NCBI GenBank assembly: GCA_964007475.1
Contig: OZ023273.1
Coordinates: 114,809,812-114,873,811, forward strand
Direction: 5' to 3'
From: Hybos culiciformis
Taxonomy: Eukaryota; Arthropoda; Insecta; Diptera; Hybotidae
Length of the DNA: 64,000 nucleotides
Below are positions 36,441-48,104 of this stretch, in pieces. Under the pieces are notes generated by a model. That model saw only the letters and a list, made by a program, of their open reading frames with translations, was not told the DNA's origin and did no database searches. Within the stretch, counting starts at the first letter, position 1; each line of letters opens with the position of its first letter. The position numbers and the translations under genes were made by a program.

Positions 36441-37351
36441 AGGCTTTGTACTTTACTTTCTTAAAAACCGAAGTTTTTACTGCTGTCTTACATCTATTGG
36501 ATCACTCATTGGAAAGCTATAACCTATTCATCAATAATTACGTTGTAATTTTATGGAAAGAAAATTTGTGTTGATTTAAGGGGTTTTTTTTTCTTTTTTA
36601 ACATAAGCAAATAAGTATTTTTTTACATTGATTATATTAATACAATTAATGTGTACAATACACATCCACACATACATATAATATTTATTTATTTATTTAA
36701 TACCCTTTTCACTGTCAAGCTTGATTGTAAATATTTTCGCCATTCGCACGTATAGCTTAAACTGTACTTCGTCTATTGGAGTTGCAGTCATAATTTAGAA
36801 GAATACACTAAAAATTTTTATTTAAATTATGATAAATTAGATTTTTGATGATATGGTTAAAACTTATTCAAAATAAATCAGAAATTAATAATTAAATAAA
36901 ATACTGTCATAAACTTTATGATTATTAATCCAAAGATTGAGATAATTTTTATGAAGTTTGTAATACCAATATGTAATATGAAACTTAGAAAAATTTATTC
37001 ATTACAAGAAAAAACAAAAAAAAATAATTATTTTAAACATGGTAAGTCTCTATGAATATTCTAAAAACTACAAAAAATCTTAGCGGCCAGAAATAAGCAT
37101 TTGAAATTTTTTTTTATGGTAATTATTCTTGGAAAAAAAAATTTTCTTTTTAAACTTATAAAGTCAAATTTATTTCAGCTTGTTTTGTTGCTTTCATTTG
37201 CGCGAATTCGTTTACAAACATTGTTATAATTAATATATTGTACAATGTTACATTTAATAGATATTATATTGAAAATTTCGGTGCCCGTATTAAAAAAAAA
37301 AAAAACAAATAAAGAACATTTTCAAAAATTTGCTTTTATTATATTTGTAGT
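36441..37351. other. AT-rich DNA, no gene seen
   Basis: Only homopolymer-rich sequence and a short (TTTA)n tract near 36690 were noticed. Confidence 0.55.
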
Positions 37352-38284
37352 ATCCCTCTAAGAAAAATTAACGAACCGCATTTTGCGTATTGAAAACGAA
37401 TCGTGTGCGTAATGCCATTTAACTAACACTTTTGCATAAATTTTCATATAAAAAACAACGGCACGAAAACGAGCCGGAAAAGAATTGGTTTCTCAGAACC
37501 ACTCCGTATACGCTTCGCTTTTGGCGATACAAAAGCGAAACGTTTTGTGTATAAGAAAGCGAATCGTTTTCATTTCTTTCTTGCGAAATACGTTTTTATT
37601 TGACGTGACAGCAATAAATTAAAATAAACTAAAATTTAAAAAATGTAAGTTTTATTTTTTTTTTTTTTTTTTTTTATTAATTATTGTATAATTGATGATT
37701 AAAATACAAATAAATGTAACTTAATTTTTTCATCATAGAATGTAGCAGCGAAAAATTCTCCAACGTGAGGGTGACGGATATTATGTACATCATAAAAAAA
37801 TGGTTTCAGTATGCAAAGGACAGACAACGAAAAAATATAAAGCCTCAACAGAAAAATTTTAATAATATGTTTATTAATCGTTTGTAAATTTATTGTGAAA
37901 ATAAATAAAACTTTAAAAATATGTATATTTTTTATTCATTTAAAAGACCGCTGAAATCAGTTAGGAAGCTTTAAGAGCTACGAAAATGAACCACTGTTGT
38001 GTAACATAAACGCACCGCTTAAGGTACGATCTCGGCGAAGTAAGTACGTTTTAAGCGAAACAAGAATGAATCACTGTGGTGTAACGTAAATGCACCGCTT
38101 ATTCTACGGTATAAGCGAAGTACCAATACATGCATATAACTCCGTTTTTCTGTTCACTACTCTTATTCTAACATTTACGTTTACGGCTCGTTTTCGTATC
38201 GCCAAATCGGTACGCTTACGGAGTCTATTATAAGCTATGGACTTCGCCTACGATACGCTTTCGTGACGCTTTTCTTAGAGGGAT
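37352..38284. mobile_element. TIR element of about 930 bp
   Basis: Perfect 15-bp terminal inverted repeats ATCCCTCTAAGAAAA (37352-37366 and 38270-38284). Subterminal words ACGAAAACGAGCCG are also inverted between the two sides. The right half contains two diverged copies of a block with GTGTAACRTAAAYGCACCGC (about 37998 and 38077). No coding capacity, and no convincing target duplication, so the superfamily is open. Confidence 0.7.
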
Positions 38285-39267
38285 GATAGAATAAAAAAAT
38301 AAAAAAAAAAACTAAACACGAAATTTTTATATCTCTAAGTAACAAATTAATCTCAAATTGAGAAATAAATAACATTTTTTATGTAAATAACAAAAATAAA
38401 AAAAAATAAAGAAATCTCAAAAACTTGCGTCGAGATTTCCGTAATTAAATAAATGGTGCCTAAAACATTAAGAATTTTTGCCTCCGCTGTTGTTAATTTA
38501 TTAATTAATTAATCATAACGAAAAGACTAGTTGTATTGGACACAACCACAAGACCAAGTTGCTTCTTTAACAGCTAACTTTTTTTTTGTGATAAATCGAG
38601 GCCTAATTAAACAACGCTGTCATGTGTCTAAATGAAGAAGCATTATATATGTTTCGATGTTTGTAAATGTTTGTGTATTACAGCTTTTCCCGTACTCCCA
38701 ATCAAAAACAGTCCTGAACATTTTAAACATTATTTGACATCATAATCGTCTGTCTCTTTTTCATTGAATGGAAAATTATTAGATGTGCAAAATAATAATT
38801 ATATAGAAAGTAATGTTTTAATCTTTTACAGGACAACGATGCTATTAGCAAATGGATAAAATGTGTCCTTAATAGGTATTAGATTATAGGTTTTCTATTG
38901 ATCATTCACCCTCAGTCAGTCAGTCTGGTAGTGGTGCATTGAGTAGCTAGAGAATCGTGTATGTGTCATTTTGAAGAGGCTCTTTGTACTATTAGCAAAT
39001 GAATGAAATTTGCTCAGCAGATCATTTGAGGTATAATAAACGTAATTAAACCAATCAACTGCCTTGGTAGTGGTGCATTGTCAGCCAGTCAAGCATATAA
39101 TCTAACCTTTTACCACACATTTTATTTATTTGCTAATTTTGCACTTTTTGTGACGTTAGCTTTCGGTCTATTAGTGAATTTAATAAAATTCCAGTACTAT
39201 ATACCTGTAAATAATAAATAATTTTAAATTCTTATTGATCAAAATTGTATAATAAATACATAAAATC
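38285..39267. other. Intergenic DNA with a diverged 145-bp duplication
   Basis: The words CTATTAGCAAATG (38842 and 38989) and TGGTAGTGGTGCATTG (about 38927 and 39065) recur in the same order at about 140-147 bp, so two diverged tandem units are present. No gene seen. Confidence 0.5.
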
Positions 39268-39275
39268 ATATTAAC

Positions 39276-39905
39276 GGCTCCATGAATTTTGACCGCATGA
39301 ATTATGACCGCGACTTGCGGTCAAAATTCATTTTCGTTTAGAAGCGACATTATTTATACAAAAAAAAAAACGACATAGATCATATGATGAATAATGTCGC
39401 TTTAAAAGCTATATTATTTATACAAAAAAAAAAATGACTTTATTCATATATAAATTATAACGTTCCTGAAAGCGACATTACTCATTTGTATAATAATGTC
39501 GTTTTTTCGTATAAATTATGTCCGTATAAATTATTTCGGTACCTGTAAAATCGCCCCGAACCCCCTAGGGCACTTTTTTTTCTTCTTTTTTTTTCTTGGC
39601 GGGCTTCACGCGAAGCGAATGGGTCGCGATATGAAGGCATTTAAAATGAATAGTATCTTCTCCATAACTTTTCTGCATAATACTCACGTTCCCGGCAGCA
39701 ACTCAATTAAAAAAAAAATGAATTTTGACCGCGGGAAAATGTGCGGGCAAAATTCATTTTCAAAATAAATTTTGACCGCGCCTCAATGTATTAAAAAAAT
39801 GAATTTTGACCCCGCGGTCAAAAGACATTTTGTTGCGCGGACAAAATTCATTTTGAAAATGAATTTTGCCGATCATAATTCATGCGGTCATAATTCAGTG
39901 CTCCC
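39276..39905. mobile_element. Palindrome-word element, subfamily 2
   Basis: A 630-bp element flanked by a perfect 8-bp direct repeat ATATTAAC (39268-39275 and 39906-39913). Each end has two adjacent copies of a 15-bp word (TGAATTTTGACCGC, TGAATTATGACCGCG), inverted at the other end. Internal palindromes are built on GGTCAAAATTCATTTTG and its complement. The central part is T-rich with a short GC patch (39545-39625). The 90-codon ORF at 39496 crosses repeats and is not a gene. Architecture and termini match the element at 31121-31640. Confidence 0.85.
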
Positions 39906-40091
39906 ATATTAACCATAATAATTTGAAGACTTCAAGTGCAATTGAGTATAATTGAGTATAATAAAAATGAATTTTGCCTGCCCATACAAACTTTTTCCGC
40001 GATCATAATTCATGCGGTCATAATTCAGTGCCCCCATATTAACCATAATAATTTGAAGACTTCAAGTGCAATTGAGTATAATTACATATTT
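39871..40091. repeat. 130-bp offset duplication of element end and flank
   Basis: The block starting GATCATAATTCATGCGGTCA occurs at 39871 and 40001. In both places it runs through the element terminus, the ATATTAAC site and about 45 bp of flank (to TTGAGTATA). It therefore duplicated after insertion. Confidence 0.85.
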
Positions 40092-40188
40092 TGATATTAA
40101 GTCATTAGCGACGTAATAATGTCTTTTACATTAATGAGAAATTATTTTTTTTAAGGTTAAGGCGGTTATTATACAAAATTGGACATTT

Positions 40189-40455
40189 AATAGTAGATTA
40201 CAATACATGATATGAAAATTTGTTATTCTTGCGAGTTGTATACACACAAACACATAGAAACGAGTCATATAATATTGACGAGTGTCTATGTGTTTGTATG
40301 TATACACAACGAGCTGTATAACAAATTTGATTACCATGTATTGTATATTGCTTTAATGTGCATGGGAGAGGGAGTTGAAAACAATAGATTTACAATGAAA
40401 AAAATAAACAAAAAAGTTCAAAATGAAGCAAGGAAATAAAATTTAATTAATACGG
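40189..40455 (+). repeat. Family A copy 2, 3'-truncated
   Basis: Starts AATAGTAGATTACAATACATG. Retains the hairpin (words ACACATAGAAACGAGTCA and GTGTCTATGTGT) and the following AATAAACAAAA block, then loses similarity. The ORFs on both strands here are hairpin artefacts. Confidence 0.75.
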
Positions 40456-40505
40456 AAGTAAATTTATTTTTCGAAATGATTTCAAACCGGATGATTTAAG
40501 ATCAG

Positions 40506-40644
40506 CTAATTCCTAAAATATTAAAAAAAAATTAGTAATTTTTCCAAAAAAAATTATTCATTTTCTTTTTTCCAAAAAAAAAAAATCGAATAATTTTTTT
40601 TTAGAAAAATTACTAATTTTTTTTTTATTATTTTAGGAACTAAT
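40506..40644. repeat. Near-perfect hairpin, about 55-bp arms
   Basis: The left arm contains CTAATTCCTAAAATATT and AAATTAGTAATTTTTC; the right arm (40588-40644) carries the complements, ending AGGAACTAAT. A second, 16-bp palindrome (ATTTTATTTTTAATTA) follows at about 40665-40737. MITE-like. Confidence 0.8.
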
Positions 40645-41034
40645 GGTCTTCTTAAATTTTATTTAATTTTATTTTTAATTATTCAAAAAAATAATAATAA
40701 TTTTATAATTATTTTTTTTTATAATTAAAAATAAAATCAAATAATAATTATATAATTATAATTTATATTTACAATAAATAATCTCCTTGTTGCTGCCATT
40801 TTCCTTGTTTGTTGATAAAAGAAAAAAAAATTCTTACTTGATATTTGACAATTGACAGCAAACTTTATAATGACAACAAAGATATTTTCAGGGTTACCAT
40901 TGTTCTATTTTTATTCATTTTGTTTTTTTGAATAAAAATAAGTGCAATTTTTGAAGTGTGGTTTAAATTTTTGTACTAAAATCCCACCACACTCGTTTAA
41001 AAATGTAGTAGTAGAGGTTCGAAGATCCTTTAAA

Positions 41035-42184
41035 AATAGTAGATTGAAACACATGTTAAGAAAATTCATCGACTGGCCGCTTTTTAGAAAAAAAAATAGC
41101 CGCGTATTTTTTTATTGTTCTTTTTTTTTTTTTTTTGTTTGCTCAGAGGGAAAATATAGATTAGCTCAGAGGGTAAATATAGATGTTTAGCATTATAAAC
41201 TAAGCTTTGTTTGACATTGATATGATGCATGTGAGAGGTATACATTTGCAATTTTTTTTTTTTTTTTTGGTATTTGTCTGCATTGAAATATTGTGAGTGT
41301 AAGTGCAGCGGCGCGTTACACCGTAGGCAAAGTAGGCAATTGCCTAGGGCACCATGATTTGGGGGGCACCAAAATACTAAATAATTTTTTTACATGTAAT
41401 ACTTTAAACTAATTTTCAGTTGTCTGCTACCTTTAACTCTTTTAAAACAGAAAAATCTTAAATTGTGATAAGTCACATAAGATTATTTTGTATATTCAAA
41501 TTTTAGTATGTATTGAAAGGGAGCACAAGAAAAATTAATTTTGTTGATTTATTGATGAATTTGTGGAGCATAAAGTGAGAAAAGTATCGTTGTGACTGGG
41601 AATAATTTAGGACCGGGAAATCAAAATTTTTATTTATATAGAAAAATTTTCTACGCTTAAAAAAAAGTTAACAGGCTGGGTTAAAAGAAACATTCAAATT
41701 TCAGACAATTTGGCACTGCCCGTCGGGAAACTCCGCTAGCTTGGTGGGCCACTTCAGCTCTAAGTGTATAATTGAATTTTTTTATTCATTTTTAATTATT
41801 TAATTATTTTGTTTTAATTTTTTTCAATTCTTTTTCTATTCATTATTTATAATTTGGTTACATAAATCAATAAAGAAATATATGTATATGAATTAAAGAA
41901 AGCATTCCTTATTATATTAAAATTGTTTATTAGTTCATGTAAATTTTGATGTAGAAAAATTTTAACTGCCTAGGGCACCATAATGTCATAACGCGCCTCT
42001 GTGTGAGTGATATTATTTTTGTTTATAGTATTACGCAGTTCAAAATGAAGGATGTAAATACAATATAGAGAGATACAATTTACATTCCTCTATAATTGCA
42101 TGTGTATTGATGCATGTAATGGACCATTTACCGAGCTAAATTTGCGAATGTAAATACAACTTACCGAAGCCATGCGCATTAAAA
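41035..42184 (+). repeat. Family A copy 3, interrupted
   Basis: The 5' word AATAGTAGATT...CACATGTTAAG is at 41035, the hairpin core is missing, the mid-part resumes at about 41225 (GCATGTGAGAGGTA), and the 3' part continues after 42002 to GCCATGCGCATTA. A hAT-like element (41306-42001) sits inside it. Confidence 0.7.
41306..42001. mobile_element. hAT-like non-autonomous element nested in family A
   Basis: Termini CAGCGGCGCGTTA and the inverted CAGAGGCGCGTTA fit the hAT CAGNG consensus. Subterminal GCCTAGGGCACCAT is present at both sides in inverted orientation. Flanks are TGTAAGTG (41298-41305) and TGTGAGTG (42002-42009), an 8-bp duplication with one mismatch. The 696-bp body has no transposase. 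Confidence 0.8.
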
Positions 42185-43234
42185 TGAATTACATTAATAA
42201 ATAGAAATAATAGATTGACAAAGTATGTTCAAGTGGCCATATTCATATAATAGAATACATAGATAGTCTGATTTGTGAAATTTTTTTTATTTTTAAAATT
42301 TAATTTAAATCAAACCAATTATACTATTTTGAATACTTTAAACTTTTATAACAGATAAAATTGGATAATATAAAACTTGAATGAATTAAAGTCGGATAAA
42401 TCCAATTACGAAAATAAATAGAAAACAAAAAAATAAATCAATACGGAACAAAAATATAATATTAAAAAACTTAAGATCCCTGAAGGGTTAGTATTAAAAT
42501 AGAAACTAATGTAAAAATCTAGAAATAATCAGATTTTTAAATTTTATTTTTACTCTTTTAATATATTCTTAAGATTCGCAATGAATAAATTTTATCTTCA
42601 TGATTACTTATTTATATCAGTTTCATTTAAAGTATTTCAATTCTCGATAATGCATTCTTTCGAGTAATATAATATTTCATACACCAATAATTGAATTTTC
42701 ATAAAGAAAACTGGCACATTAAATTTGGAAATACAGTAAGTATACCAACTAACGAACGTTATTTCAAATTAAATCGACAATTAAACGCCACCCGAAATGA
42801 AACTAAACGCTGCGCCTACGATAATAATATGCGTCGTTGGCAAAATTTTAATTTTTAAACTGTATATAAACTGGGATTAAAATTAATTCCTTTTTTGAAA
42901 ATAAAGAAAAAATTAAAAAAAACAAAGGAAAGAGTAATTTTATTTTATTTCATAAAACTATTAAAATAAATTACTTAAAAAGAGGAAATATAATGCCAAT
43001 ATTCACAAAAAATTATTTGGTTTTGATTAGCTAATTGAAATTAAGTTAATTAATTGGTATTTATTTAATTTATTGACATATTCACGAAAATTTTATCCAA
43101 TTTTCCCACAAAGGTGTAGATGTAGATAACGGTGTAGATAAGCTTTGTTTTTCAAAAATATAGTAATTACAACAAAAAATTGAAAATTGAAAATGGTTGT
43201 TCATTTATTTGAATTTCTTTTTCATTGTTTTTTA
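42185..43234. other. AT-rich DNA, no gene seen
   Basis: No exon, hairpin or repeat of note. A short GC-richer patch at 42785-42840 is too small to interpret. Confidence 0.5.
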
Positions 43235-44507
43235 TCTAATATATAAAATTTCCATGTCACAATGTTAGTTACCGTACTCCTCCGAAACGGCTTTACCGAT
43301 TTTTACCAAATTTTATATGCGTATTCAGTAGGTCTGAGAATCGGCTACTATCTATTTTCCATACCCCAGGGACCTCCCCCGGGGGCGGACTTCAAAAGTT
43401 CGTCCGATTTCATTCAAATTTTTTACGTAAAAAGAGGAGTGATTACATACAAATTCCGTAACAAAAAATTTGTTGACCTCCAACCCAGGAACCTCCTACC
43501 CAGGGACTTCCCATTGGAGCGGATTTTAAAAGTTCGTCCGATTTCATTCAAATTTGGTATTTAAAAAGAGGAGCTGATTACACACAAATTTCGTAACAAA
43601 AAATTTGTTGACCTCCTACCATAGGGACCTCTTCTCGGGGCGGACTTCAAAAGTTCGTCCGATTTGATTCAAATTTGGTACGTAAGAAGAGAAACTGATA
43701 ACACACAAATTTAGTAACAAAAAATTTGTTGAACTCCTACCCAGAGACTTCCCCGTGGGGCGGACCTCAAAATTTCGTCCGATTTCATTCAAATTTGGTA
43801 TGTAAAAAGAAGAACTGATTACACACAATTTCGTAACAAAAAATTTGTTGACCTCCTACCCAGGGACCTCACCTGGGGGCTGACTTTAAAAGTTCGTCCA
43901 ATTTCATTCAAATTTGGCATGTAAAAAGAGGAAATAATGACACACAAATTTCGTAACAAAAAATTTATTGACCTCCTACCCTAGGGGAGGATTTCAAACG
44001 TTTGTCCGATTTCATTTAAATTTGGTACATAAAAATGATTAAACACACGAATTTCGTAACAAAAAATTTGGCCCCCTCTTCGAATATATAGAAATCAATT
44101 TCTTTATTACTAATAACTACAAAATATTAAAAACTAAACCACTCAACCGGTTCGAAATTTACACCGTCTCTTTGTCTCGGGATCGTTATAGGCTATTTTA
44201 AATTTGAATGGCACCCTACCCAGAAATCCCTCTGCAAAAGTTCTTCCGATTTCATTCAAATTTGATTCATAAAAAGAGGAAATGGATAAAAACACAAATT
44301 TGGTTTGGTTTGGAAACCTGTTTAAGGGAAGGATATCATTCGATTTAATGCAATTAAGTGTTGAATAAGTAGAAATGATAAAAATTAATTCTTAGATATT
44401 TTCCCAAATTTATAAAATAACTAGCTCTTATAATTGTTATCAATCTGACAACAAAAATTTCACTTAAAACGTGTGTTCCACAACAACGTGTGTGCGGGTA
44501 CAGCTAG
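43235..44507 (+). mobile_element. Non-autonomous Helitron
   Basis: Begins TCTAATATATAAAATT and continues with GTCACAATGTTAGTTACCG, CTCCTCCGAAACGGCTTTAC and GGTCTGAGAATCGGC, a 5' region I recognise from arthropod Helitrons. It ends CTAG at 44504-44507. The flanking bases are A on the left and T on the right, as expected for A^T insertion. No Rep/helicase is encoded. A clear 3' hairpin was not resolved; only a short CACA/TGTG stem is visible. Confidence 0.8.
43380..44080 (+). repeat. 120-bp minisatellite inside the Helitron
   Basis: Six diverged units share AGTTCGTCCGATTTCATTCA, AAATTTCGTAACAAAAAATT and TTGACCTCCTACC. The word GTAACAAAAAA begins at 43458, 43593, 43714, 43833, 43953 and 44056, so the period is close to 120 bp. 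ORFs at 43262 and 43616 are repeat by-products. Confidence 0.9.
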
Positions 44508-47500
44508 TATATTATAAAATAAATCAACATTTTTATTTATTTTATTTATTGTAGCTACACATAGAATATTGCATTTATTATAAGAATAAAATAAACAATA
44601 TAACAAATACAGCTACAATATAGTAAATGGTATAAAAAAATTAACTTAAATACGTTTAAAGCAGCTTAATTTATAAGCAAAAAATTATACCTAATGTTCA
44701 TTAGTTCTACAAACATGTCCAATATTGAAAAGATTAGTGTACATTTCGTTATTTTAATCAATGAACATAAATTTTAATTAAATTTTGAAATAATATCAAT
44801 TAATTTACGTATTAAACTTAATTGAAATATTTCATGTGATTATTATTTTGATTTACATGATAACTTTACATTGATAGCTTATGAGTTTACATGCATTGAA
44901 ATGGGAGCAAAAAAAAAAAAAAATTCAATTTGACTCCATAGAATACAATTAAAGTAAAAAATTATTTCCGTCGAGTTTTGAATAAAGAATTAACATAAAA
45001 ATGTAATATTTATTTCAAATAAGTTTTAAGAAATTATGAAATTAAAAATAAAATTTAATCATTTTGTAGTCAAAATAAATTCTTCTGGCAAAAGTTCAAT
45101 CTATACATTTTCTTTTAAATTCCTTTGATGTAAAATAATTATTTTGTAAAAACAAAAAAAAAAAAAAACTTAATTTCATTATTTCCGCTTCTCTAAAAGC
45201 TTAATTTCTTTATTAGTTGTCATAAAATTGTTTTTACACAGCGAGCTTTTCCATTATAAAAGATAAAAAAAAATTTTGAAGTTCAATGAAATAACAAATT
45301 ATAAATAGATTTTTGAACGTAGGTAAGTAAATACTTTTTTTTTTTTAATTATTACATAATAAAAAAAAATTATCTTCTGCTATGGAAAATAAAGGTTAAA
45401 TGCATTACTTCACTATTATAGACTTAAATTTTTAAAGCAATTTAGAAAAAAAAAATTTACAGATGTTTTAGATTGACATTCAAATTCAAATTTATTATGT
45501 TTTTAATACCCCTACATAATATATTATAAAAAAAATTATTTCCAGTCTTATAATTTTCACAAAGTTATATTTAGATTTATATTTTTTACAATTTTCAGTA
45601 AGGATTTTATAATTGATTTCAAGCTTCAAAAATCTTTATTTTGTTAATAGTCCCAATATTATTATTTCGAAAATATATACGCTCTAAAACTTTTTTTGAT
45701 TAAATTCTGAAATTATTAATACCTATGTGTTATGTGTAATATAGTGTCGGTCTCAGACGAAAATCACAAAACTGCGATTGTAGAAAAATCATAAAAAACC
45801 AAAATTCAAAGTTCAAAGTCAGAAGTCGAAAGTTCTGATAAATTTTCCGCAATGACTATTTTCTCGAAAGTACCAAAAAAAAAATTTTTTTTTTTTATTT
45901 ACTTGCTAAATCCACAAAACTGTACAGTTTCGTGAATGTTGTAAAACATTTTCTTAATATTTTTTATAATATTTAAGATTTATGTAAATAAGTTTTTTGT
46001 TTTTTTTTTTTAGTTTCACGAATCAGTATTTACTGAAACAACGATAAAAATTAAAAAAAAAAAAAACTTAAATATTCAATTTTATGTTTTACTTTGACAT
46101 GTAAAAGCTTTTTATTTTAATTTTAATTTAAAAACTAGAAAATTGTTACTAACTCATATTGATGGTGCCTAGCCCAAAATTGAAGATGATTCTATAAAAA
46201 TAACAATTAAATTTTATTTGGGAATGCAGATAGCTTAATAATAATAATTTTTTTATTCATGAATGACGCACCTTCAAGCTAACATACATCTTTAAAATTA
46301 AATAGATTTTAAAATAATTCTTAATACTGTATTTTTTTGATAAATATACACACAATTCATTTATACGTAAAACATATTGTATACAATAATACATATTTAG
46401 TGTACGTAATAAGAATCGAGCTATTTTCATTATATGTACAATAATAAGCTGAAAAATTAAATGTAGCTTTTATTATTGTTTGCAATCAAAATTACTAAAA
46501 AAAATTAAGGCAGAAAAACATTCTTTTATATGATTACGCAATTAATCAAATTTATAATATTGTTATAATATTAATATATTGTAATTTTAAATTGTCAAAA
46601 ATATATTGTTATTAATGTGAAGGTCAAATGACATCTGAAAGTGAAAAAATTATGATCCCATGCTGAATTATTTATTTTCAAAGCATTATTCCTTTAAAAA
46701 AATTTATTTGAACATAAACGTTTTTCTTAATAATGCATGCTTATTTTTGCATTATAATTGGATTCAAAAAAACAATATGCCAACAAAAATATGTCCAGAA
46801 AAAAAAAAATTTGGTAATTTCCACTTCTAAAAGCACTTTTCATACTTGAGAAGTGGAAAAAATTTGACAGTTCTGGAAAAAAAATAGATCTGTGCAAGGT
46901 ATTAGACTGTCAAATTTATAACACCGACAAACATTGAACAAATATTAAGAATAAATTATTTCTTTTCGAATCATTTGGTGAAATTATTCTTATAATTATA
47001 TTGATGATCAATGATTATGAAACCATTAAAAATCTTTCGAAGAGGATTTAGAGCTAGATTATAGATAATGTATTTCACTTTTGAGTTGATATTTCTTAAC
47101 GCGGTAGGGTTATTATTTTTTTTTTAATAATTTATTTTCGATTACAATTTTTGTCGTTGTTCAAATTTCAATTTATTCATATTTATTAATAAATAAAAAT
47201 TTTTATTCTTTGAAAAAATTGTTAAAAATTCATGGTTAATAAATTGTTCTGTCTTAACATATAAAATATTGTATTCCCGGCTAAGAATTCTATTGAAGCT
47301 TTATGCATAAAATAGGTAGTTAGATAGATCAGTGCGAGCGTACATAAATCTAACCCGACAGTGCGGCGCACATTGATAAATCAATTAAAATTTTTTATAA
47401 TCTATAAACCTTGCACTTTTGAAAATGTTGATTTTATCTATAATAAAATAAAATTAACTTTACATTTAATATATTATAAAGAAAGTATATGATATAAGCT

Positions 47501-47812
47501 CGTAAGTTTTAAATACAGTTTATGCAAAATATATAAATTAATTATTTGAATTAATATAATCAATTTTGTGTATATGCGATAATTATATATATATATGATT
47601 TTGGTTACCGCGTGAATATAGTTTCATAATATAAGCATACCTACCACAATCCAATTGAAATTGGCGTTTTATCGAATTTTCATTAAAAATTATATACCAT
47701 ATTTAAATATATTCAGAGCACATGACTGTATAATTTATTATTTGGCACGAGATATTTGATATCAATTTTTATAAAAGTTGATAATTTAAAAAATTTTTTT
47801 TTTTTTTTTTTA
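44508..47812. other. AT-rich DNA, no gene seen
   Basis: Homopolymer-rich. A small hairpin at about 46794-46886 has arms TCCAGAA, TTCCACTTCT and their complements. Nothing else stood out. Confidence 0.55.
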
Positions 47813-48104
47813 TTATTCAAACTTCTTTTCCTCGTCCATATCTTTCTTTTTGAGATACTCAATAAATGTTTTTATTAATGAATTTGGCTCTGTACACATT
47901 TTTTCTGATAACACCACTGATATAAGTAGTTTGTATATGGTTCAAACATAATGGGCATATGTTAAAAAAAAATTGCATGAGGTCTTCTATGTGACAATCT
48001 CTGTTAAATTTCAATTTTATCTTTTCTTCGTTAGTTTGTGTACCTCCATTATCATAAATTATACTCTTTTTACCTTTTATCATTACTTCAGTGACTATTA
48101 TAAT
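47813..48104 (-). pseudogene. Gene fragment read in two frames (pseudogene or two exons)
   Basis: From about 48104 down to 47920, one minus-strand frame is protein-like: Asn/Gly/Gln/Thr, a basic stretch, then C-P-L-C with a nearby H. Downstream, the plausible frame changes to one ending in an acidic/Lys tail and stop at 47813-47815, opening after a possible acceptor TTATATCAG at 47917. Either an indel broke a single gene, or there are two exons whose junction I cannot define. A third candidate piece with D-E-Y-Y-L-E-S-F lies at about 48733-48773 (minus). No family recognised. Confidence 0.35.

Noticed and set aside
40131..40439. Opposite-strand ORFs at 40.1-40.4 kb
   Set aside because: Both read through the same family A hairpin, which is open on both strands.
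41010..41035. GAGGTTCGAAGATCC, resembling a tRNA T-arm
   Set aside because: No matching acceptor, D or anticodon arm could be folded around it.
43262..43828. 100- and 70-codon ORFs in the Helitron
   Set aside because: The translations simply read the 120-bp minisatellite; no Rep or helicase motif.
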